From Runella defluvii (GTDB lineage: Bacteria; Bacteroidota; Bacteroidia; Cytophagales; Spirosomataceae), in assembly GCF_014195535.1 (NCBI RefSeq), contig NZ_JACIBY010000031.1:1-37202 (forward strand): DNA of 37,202 nucleotides, given 5' to 3'. A program made the translations under genes and the position numbers. This document shows, one piece after another, positions 1 through 7,765 of this stretch (position 1 is the stretch's first letter; every line of letters starts with the position of its first letter). Below the pieces are notes generated by a model. It saw only the letters and a program-made list of their open reading frames with translations, was not told the DNA's origin and did not search any database.

Positions 1-1870
1 TCGGTATCAAGGGCTTTACCTGCGGCTTCGGCCGTGTCGAGAATACCGTCACCGTCGTCGTCCGTATCGGTCGCATTAGGCGTACCGTCGTTGTCGGTAT
101 CGAGCGGTAGTTTATCCTGCGTATCAAGGATACCGTCATTATCATCGTCGGTATCGGTGTTATCAGGAGTTCCATCTCCGTCGGTGTCAAGCGGGTCAAT
201 CAAGTCAGGCAGACCATCGCCATCTGAGTCAGGCAAGCTGAATTTACCATTACTGTCCAACGTACCTATTTCGGCTGTGTCAAGAATCCCGTCGTTATCA
301 TCGTCGGTATCAGTGCTGTTAGGCGTACCGTCGTTGTCGGTATCAAGGGCTTTACCTGCGGCTTCGGCCGTGTCGAGAATACCGTCACCGTCGTCGTCCG
401 TATCGGTCGCATTAGGCGTACCGTCGTTGTCAGTATCGAGCGGTAGTTTATCCTGCGTATCAAGGATACCGTCATTATCATCGTCGGTATCGGTGTTATC
501 AGGAGTTCCGTCTCCGTCGGTGTCAAGCGGGTCAATCAAGTCAGGCAGACCATCGCCGTCTGAGTCAGGCAAGCTGAATTTACCATTACTGTCCAACGTA
601 CCTATTTCGGCTGTGTCAAGAATCCCGTCGTTATCATCGTCGGTATCAGTGCTGTTAGGCGTACCATCGTTATCGGTATCAAGGGCTTTACCTGCGGCTT
701 CGGCCGTGTCGAGAATACCGTCACCGTCGTCGTCCGTATCGGTCGCATTAGGCGTACCGTCGTTGTCGGTATCGAGCGGTAGTTTATCCTGCGTATCAAG
801 GATACCGTCATTATCATCGTCGGTATCGGTGTTATCAGGAGTTCCATCGCCGTCGGTGTCAAGCGGGTCTATCAAGTCAGGCAGACCATCGCCATCTGAG
901 TCAGGCAAGGTGTATTTACCATTACTGTCCAACGTACCTATTTCGGCTGTGTCAAGAATCCCGTCGTTATCATCGTCGGTATCGGTATCATTAGGTGTAC
1001 CATCATTGTCGGTATCAAGGGCTTTACCTGCAGCTTCGGCTGTGTCAAGGATACCGTCACCGTCGTCGTCCGTATCGGTGGCATTAGGCGTACCGTCGTT
1101 GTCAGTGTCAAGCGGTAATTTATCCTGCGTATCAAGAATACCGTCATTATCATCGTCGGTATCGGTGTTGTCAGGTGTTCCGTCTCCGTCGGTGTCAAGC
1201 GGGTCAATCAAGTCAGGCAGACCATCGCCGTCGGTGTCAGGTAAGCTGAATTTACCATTACTGTCCAACGTACCTATTTCGGCTGTGTCAAGGAGACCGT
1301 CGTTATCATCGTCAGTATCGGTATCATTAGGCGTACCATCGTTATCGGTATCAAGAGCTTTGCCTGCGGCTTCGGCCGTGTCGAGAATACCGTCACCGTC
1401 GTCGTCCGTATCGGTCGCATTAGGCGTACCGTCGTTGTCGGTGTCAAGCGGTAGTTTATCCTGCGTATCAAGGATACCGTCGTTATCATCATCCGTATCG
1501 GTGTTGTCAGGTGTTCCGTCTCCGTCGGTGTCAAGCGGGTCAATCAAGTCAGGCAGACCATCGCCGTCTGAGTCAGGCAAGGTGTATTTACCATTACTGT
1601 CCAACGTGCCTATTTCGGCCGTATCAAGAATCCCGTCGTTATCATCATCGGTATCAGTGCTGTTAGGCGTACCATCGTTATCGGTATCAAGGGCTTTACC
1701 TGCGGCTTCGGCTGTGTCAAGGATACCGTCACCGTCGTCGTCCGTATCGGTCGCATTAGGCGTACCGTCGTTGTCGGTATCAAGCGGTAATTTATCCTGC
1801 GTATCAAGGATACCGTCGTTATCATCATCCGTATCGGTGTTGTCAGGAATGCCATCGCCGTCGGTGTCTG
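1..1870 (-). repeat. 336-bp tandem repeat encoding a 112-aa TSP3 block, about 5.5 copies
   Basis: The landmark tcggtatcaa followed by an agggcttt-like stretch recurs at 1, 337, 673, 1009, 1345 and 1681, exactly 336 bp apart each time. Copies differ only by scattered substitutions, for example Asn/Asp swaps and an AATTT versus GTATT variant. Each unit contains several Asp-rich loops and the linkers QDKLPL, AEAAGKAL and AEIGTL. The array continues past the left edge. Confidence 0.97.
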
Positions 1871-2354
1871 CTAATACGGATAGTCCAGGCTGCGAATTAT
1901 TGTTATTGGGCGAATCGGTAAAGGCCGCAAAATTGGCAACAGGCTGTACGTTGACGTTGGTAAGTTCGGCTGCCGTTGTCACAGAAAGCCCTTTGACAGT
2001 GATTGTGATGGCTCCACCTTCAGCGGCTGCGATAGAGTTGGTATTTACTCCCCGCCACGTATCTGCTCCTAAATACGTCCAGGTAAAGAGCAATGCCCCA
2101 GGTCCCGAAGGGAAGGGCGTACCACCGTTGGCATAATAGTCACTGGGAGCACTTACGGTTATTTCTATGGAACTCGCTGGAATTGCCGTGGTACCTGCAT
2201 TGCTGAAATTAACGGTCAGAACGGACGTTTGGCCTATTGCCGTAGAAGAGGGGGCAAACGTTGCACTCGTAACCGCAGGATCTGCGCTTTGAGCCAATGC
2301 CTTAGTAAGAGCCAACCACGCAATAACCGCTATGGATTGTAATTTCTTTTTCAT
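1..2354 (-). CDS. Secreted thrombospondin type 3 repeat protein, C-terminus beyond the window
   Basis: The minus-strand frame is open from the ATG at 2354 to the left edge, so the gene is partial at its 3' end. It starts MKKKLQSIAVIAWLALTKAL with a signal peptide ending LAQ. A domain of about 130 residues follows that resembles the beta-sandwich (CARDB/DUF11-like) repeats of surface proteins. From about residue 160 the protein is almost entirely acidic Asp/Asn-rich calcium-binding motifs of the type DTDGDGIPDNTDTDDDNDG, as in thrombospondin type 3 (TSP3) repeats. These are arranged in 112-residue blocks that repeat with period 336 bp. Such regions form rigid calcium-loaded stalks in exported proteins. 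I infer a cell-surface or secreted adhesin or stalk. Any C-terminal sorting domain would lie outside the window. Confidence 0.9.
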   Translation of the reverse strand, partial: MKKKLQSIAVIAWLALTKALAQSADPAVTSATFAPSSTAIGQTSVLTVNFSNAGTTAIPASSIEITVSAPSDYYANGGTPFPSGPGALLFTWTYLGADTWRGVNTNSIAAAEGGAITITVKGLSVTTAAELTNVNVQPVANFAAFTDSPNNNNSQPGLSVLADTDGDGIPDNTDTDDDNDGILDTQDKLPLDTDNDGTPNATDTDDDGDGILDTAEAAGKALDTDNDGTPNSTDTDDDNDGILDTAEIGTLDSNGKYTLPDSDGDGLPDLIDPLDTDGDGTPDNTDTDDDNDGILDTQDKLPLDTDNDGTPNATDTDDDGDGILDTAEAAGKALDTDNDGTPNDTDTDDDNDGLLDTAEIGTLDSNGKFSLPDTDGDGLPDLIDPLDTDGDGTPDNTDTDDDNDGILDTQDKLPLDTDNDGTPNATDTDDDGDGILDTAEAAGKALDTDNDGTPNDTDTDDDNDGILDTAEIGTLDSNGKYTLPDSDGDGLPDLIDPLDTDGDGTPDNTDTDDDNDGILDTQDKLPLDTDNDGTPNATDTDDDGDGILDTAEAAGKALDTDNDGTPNSTDTDDDNDGILDTAEIGTLDSNGKFSLPDSDGDGLPDLIDPLDTDGDGTPDNTDTDDDNDGILDTQDKLPLDTDNDGTPNATDTDDDGDGILDTAEAAGKALDTDNDGTPNSTDTDDDNDGILDTAEIGTLDSNGKFSLPDSDGDGLPDLIDPLDTDGDGTPDNTDTDDDNDGILDTQDKLPLDTDNDGTPNATDTDDDGDGILDTAEAAGKALDT

Positions 2355-2380
2355 GTTCCTGATTATTTTAGAGAGTTCTC

Positions 2381-2414
2381 CCCTGCTTTTTCGAGTTGGT
2401 CCGAAAAAGCAGGG
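2381..2414. other. 13-bp perfect hairpin between two surface-protein genes
   Basis: The arms ccctgctttttcg (2381-2393) and cgaaaaagcaggg (2402-2414) are perfectly complementary around an 8-nt loop. The hairpin lies between the stop of the 2439-5981 gene and the start of the next minus-strand gene. On the minus strand a T-run precedes the stem rather than follows it, so this is not a textbook intrinsic terminator. It could be a processing or terminator-like element or a 5' leader structure. Confidence 0.6.
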
Positions 2415-2438
2415 AAAAAACCGAAATGGTAAGCAAAG

Positions 2439-5400
2439 TTAGTTTTGAATGGACATGCTGAGTACGGCTACGTTATTGAGAGAAACACCGTCTCCGCCCG
2501 AAGCTGGGGTGATGTTCGTCGTCAAATTGGCTGCCGTACCTGCCGTATCTGCTTTAACGGTAATTGCTATACGACTCCGTCCATTGGCAGAAATTACTAC
2601 GCCTGACTTTGAGGTGAACTTCATTCCCGTACCTGTGTTAGTCATTGTCCAATCATTGTTATTGACGGTTTCTGTTCCAATCACCGTAGCGGTAGTTTGG
2701 GTAGCGTTAAAGGTCATCGTGTATCCTGTCATGGTTGGAACAAAAAACTCAACAATGCCGCTTGTTGCTCCGCCCTTGATTTCGTTGATATTGATGATTA
2801 CCGTACGAGTATCGTTGGCTTTGAATGTAACATTCCCGAAGGTGTAGTTGGCAAATAAGTCGGTAGCGGGACCATTGGCTGTTGGTAAGCCGCCAAATCC
2901 TGCTGGAATGGTATCCAAACCGCTGTTGTTGGCAATACCGTCGCCGTCAGGGTCGGTTGGGCTGTCAACCATACCATCATTGTTGCCATCTAAAGTGCCT
3001 TTGCCTGCTTTTTCTATGATGTCGTTGATTCCATCGCCATCACTGTCTACGTCTCGGTAATCAGGTAACGTATCACTATCACCGTTTGGTAAGGCAGGCG
3101 AGGAGACATCCCCGAATCCTACAAGTCCATCTACACTATTTTGAATACCGTCACCGTCGGTGTCAGGGCCATCTACGACCCCGTCATTGTTGGCATCCGT
3201 GCCGCCGCTTCCGCCTTCTTGCAGGTCTGACACACCGTCGTTGTCGCTGTCAAGGTCTTTATAATCAGGCACATTGTCGTTGTCGGTATTAGGTGGAGTT
3301 AATCCAGTGCCAATTAGCCCTGTCGTTGCGTTGGCTGTACCGTCTTGTTTACCATCGCCATTGGCATCCGTACCGCCAGCTTCGATTACGTCGTTGATAC
3401 CGTCGTTGTCGCTATCCAAATCAAGGGCATCTTTGACACCGTCGCCGTCAGTGTCGGCTGTGCCTTCGGTGCTGTCAGGAATACCGTCGTTGTCATCGTC
3501 TAAGTCTGTCGCATCAGGGACACCATCACCATCGGTGTCGGCAGCATCTATATAATCTGGTTTGCTATCTCCATCAGTATCTGGTAGTGCAGGACTGTTG
3601 GCATCGCCAAAAGCAGTTGGGGCACCATCCACTCCTTGTGGAATACCATCACCGTCAGTATCGGTAGCATCGTCTATTTTACCATCGCCATTGGCATCTA
3701 ATGTGGCGGGGTTTGCTATGCCACTTTCTGCTAAGTCTGTTAAACCATCGCCATCAGAGTCAGTATCAATGTAGTTTGCGCCACCTGTGCCATCGGTATC
3801 AACAGGGGCGGTGTCGTTGGCATCGCCCCAAGTGCTTGGTGTGCCATCGGCTGCTCCCAAAATACCATCTTTGTCGGTGTCTGTGCCATCTACCATGCCA
3901 TCGCCATTGGCATCTGCCAAAAGGGCGTTACCACTTTCAACCAAATCATTGATGCCGTCATTATCTGAATCTAAATCATACGGATTTTTCTTGCCGTCGC
4001 CATCAGTATCTGGGGCGGTTAAGCCTGTGTTTGCTGTGGCTGGAATACCCGTTGCACTTACTGTGCCATCGGCTACGCCATTTTTATCGGCATCTGTGCC
4101 ACCTGCTTCTATCACATCGTTGATACCATCATTGTCTGAATCTAAGTCTAAACTGTTGATAATACCATCGCCATCTGAATCGCATGTTAGGCTACTTGGG
4201 CTACAAGCGGCTTGCTCTACGGTGTCCAAAATACCATCGTTGTCATCGTCAAGGTCGGTGTCATCGGCTATGCCATCGCCGTCGGTGTCGGGTACACAAG
4301 CCGTTATGGTTACTACCAATGGACCTGCTGTTTCGCTATAACAGTTATTAGTACCATCAAAATACGCCATGTAGTAGTTACCCGATGTGCTTACTGCCGT
4401 AGGGTCGGCTACTTTGTTGGCGGTGGTGGCTGGTGTGCCTGTATGCCATGTAACCGTTGCCCCGCTTGGCATATTGGTTGCCGAGATTGCCGTCATTAGA
4501 TTGACGGTAGCGGTTGGACAAGCATTAGCCAGATTTACAGCACAAGGCGTTATCGTAACCTCCACACTATCGGCAGGGCTATAACAGGCATTGGCAGCAT
4601 CGTAATACATCGCATAATATTTGCCTGCGGTGCTTACGGCTGTTTTTTGAGCCGTAGTAAGCGTATCGCCAGCCGAAGTAGGCGTTTTGTGCGTACTCCA
4701 TATTAGGCTTGCACCGCTTGGGGTAGTGCTGCTTATTGCCAAACTTGCCAAGTTTACGGTAGCCGTTGGGCAGCTATTAGTAGCGGTAGTAGGCGTTAAG
4801 GCTGGGGCGGTTGTACCTGCTACGCAAGGTGGCATACCATTATACGACTGTATAGCACAAAGAGATGATGTGCTTAATTGTGTTAGAGTTGTAAAGGTTG
4901 AAGTGCTGGATAGGTTAAGCATATTTTTTGCATACCCAAGTCCCCAAAGCGTACCATCATTCTTATAAAAAAATGCAAAATCGTAACCGGCAGCCATATC
5001 ACGTACATTGGTTGCAACGGCCACAGGTGTTGAATTAAATGAAGTGGTAAGTCTTGAACCCCATTCATAACAAACGCCATTCTCATCTAAAGCTAAGCAA
5101 AATATACTCGTTTTAGCAGGAACAATGGCTTTAATAGGAGCTGCACCAGCAGGAAAAGTTATTAATTGAGGGGTGTACAAAGAAGTAGTTTGAGATACAC
5201 CAGTTCCCATAGCAAAACCATTTCCCCAAGCATATACTTGACCCGAACTTGTCAAAGCATAAAAGTTAGATTCACCTGCTTTCACATCTACTATATTACT
5301 TAATCCGGGAATTGTTATGGGTGTAGAACTTATCAAAGAAGCTGGATATTGATTAGTAGTCCCAAATATCGTTTTAACTGTACCGTCAGATAATAAAATT

Positions 5401-5981
5401 ACCATACTACCAGCATTCGATATTGCCACCCTCTTAGCATTACTTATACCCGCTAATTGAGATGTGCAGTAAGTAGTCGGGGCACCATTAGTGCAAAGAC
5501 AACTAGGAGCAAAGTTAGAACTACCACCTGTCCAAACAGTTCCATCAGTTTTTACAAAAGCAAAACCAGGTGTAGCCGCATCGGTATAATAGGCGTTTGA
5601 TACCAGTGAATTATTATATGGAATAGATTCACCATAAAGATAACCCGTACCATCATCTTTTATATAGGTAGCACGACTACCTCCTGCACTTCCCATTGAA
5701 ACTTGGCGTACGTTACTTACGTTCGTTACTGCTACAGGAGTGACTGATTGAGAATTTACACCATTATTAAGGTAAGAATCTGTTATCCCCCAAAGGTGGA
5801 GTGTTTTATCTGGACAAATAATCCCACTGGCTCTGGTACCACTAAAAATATTTACAGGGTTATAACCTGCACGCCCACCAAAGCCATCGCCCACCATTTT
5901 TTGGGCGTAGCTGCTGAGGCTTGTTAGAAGAACCATGAGCCAAAGCAGCGCGGTTCGATGTTTTGTATTAAAATGTTTCAT
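2439..5981 (-). CDS. Large secreted protein: RCC1-like propeller, Ig-like modules, TSP3 repeats
   Basis: 1180 aa. The signal peptide starts MKHFNTKHRTALLWLMVLLT and ends SSYAQ. Residues about 30-380 carry repeated blades of the RCC1/BNR type, for example ALTSSGQVYAWGNG, LALDENGVCYEWGS and FYKNDGTLWGLG, predicted to fold as a beta-propeller. Residues about 390-560 hold two Ig-like modules beginning with NSCPTATVNL or ANACPTATVNLM and ending YYDAANACYS or YFDGTNNCYS. Residues about 565-1015 are TSP3-type Asp-rich calcium loops, less regular than those of the neighbouring gene. The last 150 residues form a beta-rich domain ending SMSIQN. The N-terminal 560 residues closely match the gene at 7766-9859, so this is a duplication followed by a swapped C-terminal half. 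Likely exported and surface-exposed; the ligand is unknown. Confidence 0.9.
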   Translation of the reverse strand: MKHFNTKHRTALLWLMVLLTSLSSYAQKMVGDGFGGRAGYNPVNIFSGTRASGIICPDKTLHLWGITDSYLNNGVNSQSVTPVAVTNVSNVRQVSMGSAGGSRATYIKDDGTGYLYGESIPYNNSLVSNAYYTDAATPGFAFVKTDGTVWTGGSSNFAPSCLCTNGAPTTYCTSQLAGISNAKRVAISNAGSMVILLSDGTVKTIFGTTNQYPASLISSTPITIPGLSNIVDVKAGESNFYALTSSGQVYAWGNGFAMGTGVSQTTSLYTPQLITFPAGAAPIKAIVPAKTSIFCLALDENGVCYEWGSRLTTSFNSTPVAVATNVRDMAAGYDFAFFYKNDGTLWGLGYAKNMLNLSSTSTFTTLTQLSTSSLCAIQSYNGMPPCVAGTTAPALTPTTATNSCPTATVNLASLAISSTTPSGASLIWSTHKTPTSAGDTLTTAQKTAVSTAGKYYAMYYDAANACYSPADSVEVTITPCAVNLANACPTATVNLMTAISATNMPSGATVTWHTGTPATTANKVADPTAVSTSGNYYMAYFDGTNNCYSETAGPLVVTITACVPDTDGDGIADDTDLDDDNDGILDTVEQAACSPSSLTCDSDGDGIINSLDLDSDNDGINDVIEAGGTDADKNGVADGTVSATGIPATANTGLTAPDTDGDGKKNPYDLDSDNDGINDLVESGNALLADANGDGMVDGTDTDKDGILGAADGTPSTWGDANDTAPVDTDGTGGANYIDTDSDGDGLTDLAESGIANPATLDANGDGKIDDATDTDGDGIPQGVDGAPTAFGDANSPALPDTDGDSKPDYIDAADTDGDGVPDATDLDDDNDGIPDSTEGTADTDGDGVKDALDLDSDNDGINDVIEAGGTDANGDGKQDGTANATTGLIGTGLTPPNTDNDNVPDYKDLDSDNDGVSDLQEGGSGGTDANNDGVVDGPDTDGDGIQNSVDGLVGFGDVSSPALPNGDSDTLPDYRDVDSDGDGINDIIEKAGKGTLDGNNDGMVDSPTDPDGDGIANNSGLDTIPAGFGGLPTANGPATDLFANYTFGNVTFKANDTRTVIININEIKGGATSGIVEFFVPTMTGYTMTFNATQTTATVIGTETVNNNDWTMTNTGTGMKFTSKSGVVISANGRSRIAITVKADTAGTAANLTTNITPASGGDGVSLNNVAVLSMSIQN

Positions 5982-6111
5982 ATTTCTGATTTACGATTTT
6001 TGATTTACGAATTACGATTTATGAATTATGAACGGTTCGCCGTTGCGATGACGAATTATGATGGAACGCCATTCCAAATTCGTAATTCCAAATTCGTCAT
6101 TCCCAATTCCC
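5982..6111. repeat. AT-rich simple repeats (ATTCGTAATT/GAATTATGA type)
   Basis: The divergent intergenic stretch is made of imperfect short repeats such as gatttacgaattacgattt and attccaaattcgtcattccc. It is interrupted by one GC-rich 16-nt mini-hairpin at 6032-6047. Similar words recur at about 6950-6978. No coding potential is seen. Confidence 0.6.
6032..6047 (+). repeat. 16-nt mini-hairpin insert, ACGG-TTCG-CCGT-TGCG
   Basis: Stem ACGG pairs perfectly with CCGT around loop TTCG, followed by a 4-nt tail. It is GC-rich in an otherwise AT-rich simple repeat. Deleting the 16 nt leaves a continuous GAATTATGA/ATGACGAATTATG repeat. Confidence 0.6.
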
Positions 6112-6222
6112 AAAGGGTGTCCTTTGTTGATGGGTAAGTGCTTGATTATGTATATGTTATTCATTATTATCGTTTACTTGTTTTGTTGTATCTTTGCGAA
6201 AAACTTTACGGAAATGGAAAAA
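6112..6222 (+). repeat. 111-bp direct repeat copy 1 (promoter and start of the nuclease-like gene)
   Basis: Identical, base for base, to 6979-7089. It covers the whole upstream region, the TAnnTTTG box and the first three codons of both paralogous genes. It begins with a hairpin (CAAAGG/CCTTTG around GTGT) that itself resembles the 4-4-4-4 mini-hairpin plan. Confidence 0.9.
6189..6196 (+). promoter_or_regulatory. Bacteroidota -7 promoter box TATCTTTG
   Basis: TATCTTTG fits the Bacteroidota consensus TAnnTTTG. It lies 17 nt upstream of the ATG at 6214 and predicts a very short leader. No good TTTG box is present at the usual upstream spacing. The box argues that translation starts at 6214, not at upstream in-frame ATGs. 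Confidence 0.6.
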
Positions 6223-6864
6223 AGACTAAATCATTATGATATTTTTGAAGTCATTGATACGTTTGACATCAAGAAAAATCGTAAGTGTGAAATTCTTGCC
6301 AACTGGGTAAGTGCTACTGGCACACTCAATGCTACCGAACTAAGTATTATCGAACAAGCTCGCCAACGCCTCGAATTAAAATGGGACGAGTGGAACGAGG
6401 AAGAACTAAAAATGCTCTTCATTAGTATTGTTTTCTTTGTAGTTCAAGTAGAGGAACCTGAAAAAATCAATACTTTTTTTGAACGAAAATTTGCTGGCGA
6501 GGTCAATGGCATCAGTATATCACTTGTTGTTGATTGTATGCTTGCCAGTCCTACCAATTCGGGTTTACCAAAATCGCCTTATTTCTTTATGCAGGAATTC
6601 AAGCGTTCTCTTGGCGACAGCCACGACCCAGAGGGTCAGATGCTTGCGGCGATGATACTTGCTCAAAATCTCAACAAAAACAACAAAGAGAATTCCCTTC
6701 GCCCTATTTATGGCTGTTGGATTCAAGGTCGAGTTTGGCAGTTCACCGTCTTAAATGGCAAAGAATACTGCGTTAGCCGCTCTTTCGATGCCACAGACCC
6801 CGAAGCCTTGCTTCAAATTGTCTTTATACTCCGTAAACTCAAAGAACTTATTTTAGCCCCCTAA
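6214..6864 (+). CDS. Putative PD-(D/E)XK nuclease-like protein, paralogue 1
   Basis: 216 aa from ATG 6214 (MEKRLNHYD). In-frame upstream ATGs would add a peptide read through the promoter, so I reject them. No signal peptide. The core contains VVDCMLASP, then PYFFMQEFKRS, then DPEGQMLAAMILAQ. The spacing of an Asp, an E-x-K (E-F-K) and a downstream Gln in an alanine-rich helix matches the PD-(D/E)XK nuclease fold (Asp, ExK, Q of RecB/HsdR-like domains). That is inference from motif order, not a search result. The C-terminus ends FILRKLKELILAP, encoded by a block identical to the next gene. It lies alone on the plus strand among minus-strand surface genes. Cytoplasmic; substrate unknown. Confidence 0.7.
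   Translation: MEKRLNHYDIFEVIDTFDIKKNRKCEILANWVSATGTLNATELSIIEQARQRLELKWDEWNEEELKMLFISIVFFVVQVEEPEKINTFFERKFAGEVNGISISLVVDCMLASPTNSGLPKSPYFFMQEFKRSLGDSHDPEGQMLAAMILAQNLNKNNKENSLRPIYGCWIQGRVWQFTVLNGKEYCVSRSFDATDPEALLQIVFILRKLKELILAP
6806..6860 (+). repeat. 55-bp direct repeat (3' end of the nuclease-like gene), matches 7673-7727
   Basis: The block encoding LLQIVFILRKLKELILA is identical in DNA to 7673-7727, although the central parts of the two genes are well diverged. With the identical 5' block, it frames each gene like a cassette. Confidence 0.9.
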
Positions 6865-6915
6865 CCGACCCATCGGACTGCCGACCCATCGGACTGCCCC
6901 AGAGGGGGAATTGAG
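6855..6915. repeat. Intergenic AGCCCCCTAA...GGGGG palindrome carrying two tandem mini-hairpins
   Basis: This is the Bacteroidota-type repeat AGCCCCCTAA...AGAGGGGGAATTGAGG. Two exact tandem copies of the 16-mer CCGA-CCCA-TCGG-ACTG (6865-6880 and 6881-6896) sit between its arms. A copy without them is at 7728-7765 and a second with them at 9875-9940. Confidence 0.75.
6865..6896 (+). repeat. Two tandem 16-nt mini-hairpins, CCGA-CCCA-TCGG-ACTG
   Basis: Each copy has stem CCGA pairing with TCGG, loop CCCA and tail ACTG. The two copies are identical and abut. Compare 9887-9918. Confidence 0.75.
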
Positions 6916-6932
6916 GACGATTATTAATTTGA

Positions 6933-6948
6933 GCGAGTCGCCGCTGCG
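6933..6948 (+). repeat. 16-nt mini-hairpin variant, GCGA-GTCG-CCGC-TGCG
   Basis: Three of four stem pairs remain (the inner pair is A against C). The tail TGCG is shared with the copies at 6032 and 28963. Deletion leaves the continuous AT-rich string AATTTGAATTACGAAT. Confidence 0.5.
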
Positions 6949-6978
6949 ATTACGAATATTCCCAATTCGTCATTCCCA

Positions 6979-7089
6979 AAAGGGTGTCCTTTGTTGATGG
7001 GTAAGTGCTTGATTATGTATATGTTATTCATTATTATCGTTTACTTGTTTTGTTGTATCTTTGCGAAAAACTTTACGGAAATGGAAAAA
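6979..7089 (+). repeat. 111-bp direct repeat copy 2, matches 6112-6222
   Basis: Same sequence as the first copy, 867 bp downstream, placed at the same distance before the second paralogue. Confidence 0.9.
7056..7063 (+). promoter_or_regulatory. Bacteroidota -7 promoter box TATCTTTG (second paralogue)
   Basis: Same box and same 17-nt spacing to the ATG (7081) as in the first paralogue. Confidence 0.6.
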
Positions 7090-7737
7090 TTGATAAAGCT
7101 AAGTCAGAATATTGATGCCCTTATGGATGTTTTTCAGGTAAAAACTATTAGCCATAGCCATCATCTTGAAAACTTGCTAACTGTACAACCTGTACCTCTG
7201 AAAGAATCGTATCAAGAAATTTTTGATATGCTTCTTTCTGAAATCCAAGACAAAGGCGACCAATGGAATGAGGAAGAATTAAAAATGAAGTTTTTGGCAT
7301 TTCTCTTTTTTATTTCCGAAATGGAAGAGAAAGGCAAAATTCAAGCATTTTATGAACGTCCTCTTTCTATGGTTATTCAAGGGCATAGAATCAATCTCAA
7401 AACTGATTGTATGCTGGCAACGCCCTTAGGCAAAAACACACCCAAAGAACCCTATTTCTTCTTACAAGAATTTAAGAAAGGCAAAGGCGACAAGTTTGAT
7501 CCAGAGGCTCAAATGTTGGCAGCTATGCTCATTGCTCAAAATATCAATCAAGAAAAGGGTATTCATCGCCCAATTTATGGGGCATATATTGTTGGCAGAA
7601 ACTGGAACTTCGCTGTTTTGACTCACAATGAATACTGTCGCAGCCGCCAATACGATGCCACCGATAAGACCACCTTGCTTCAAATTGTCTTTATACTCCG
7701 TAAACTCAAAGAACTTATTTTAGCCCCAGCCCCTTAG
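7081..7737 (+). CDS. Putative PD-(D/E)XK nuclease-like protein, paralogue 2
   Basis: 218 aa from ATG 7081 (MEKLIKLSQ). It is a clear paralogue of the 6214 gene. Shared landmarks are WNEEELKM, KTDCMLATP, PYFFLQEFKKGKGD, DPEAQMLAAMLIAQ, RPIYGAYIVGRNW and the identical tail FILRKLKELIL. The candidate catalytic pattern is Asp in TDCML, E and K in EFK, then Gln in EAQML. The N-terminal 60 residues differ strongly from the first copy, which suggests specificity or partner divergence (inference). There is no partner gene on the same strand, so each copy appears to be a stand-alone transcription unit. The 3' end runs into an AGCCCC...GGGG repeat. Confidence 0.7.
   Translation: MEKLIKLSQNIDALMDVFQVKTISHSHHLENLLTVQPVPLKESYQEIFDMLLSEIQDKGDQWNEEELKMKFLAFLFFISEMEEKGKIQAFYERPLSMVIQGHRINLKTDCMLATPLGKNTPKEPYFFLQEFKKGKGDKFDPEAQMLAAMLIAQNINQEKGIHRPIYGAYIVGRNWNFAVLTHNEYCRSRQYDATDKTTLLQIVFILRKLKELILAPAP
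7673..7727 (+). repeat. 55-bp direct repeat, matches 6806-6860
   Basis: Second copy of the identical 3' block shared by the two nuclease-like genes. Confidence 0.9.
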
Positions 7738-7765
7738 CCCCCGAAGGGGGGATTTAGGGCGGTTA
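7728..7765. repeat. AGCCCCTTAGCCCCCGAAGGGGGG palindrome without insert
   Basis: Intergenic G/C palindrome between converging genes. It is the uninterrupted form of the repeats at 6855 and 9875 and could act as a bidirectional terminator. Confidence 0.5.

Noticed and set aside
34..2136. 700-codon plus-strand open frame rich in Ser, Val and Pro
   Set aside because: It is the antisense shadow of the TSP3 repeats. Because the 336-bp period is a multiple of three, a stop-free frame in one unit stays open in all. It has no signal peptide or domain, and the minus strand has both.
2449..4968. Several plus-strand open frames of 60-184 codons across the RCC1/TSP3 gene
   Set aside because: They lie antisense to a clear 1180-aa exported protein and show only the complement of Asp-rich repeats.
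6058..6213. Longer N-terminal version of the first nuclease-like protein with a hydrophobic segment
   Set aside because: The segment is encoded by AT-rich simple repeats and the promoter box. Identical DNA precedes both genes, and the paralogous protein similarity begins at the ATG 17 nt after TATCTTTG.
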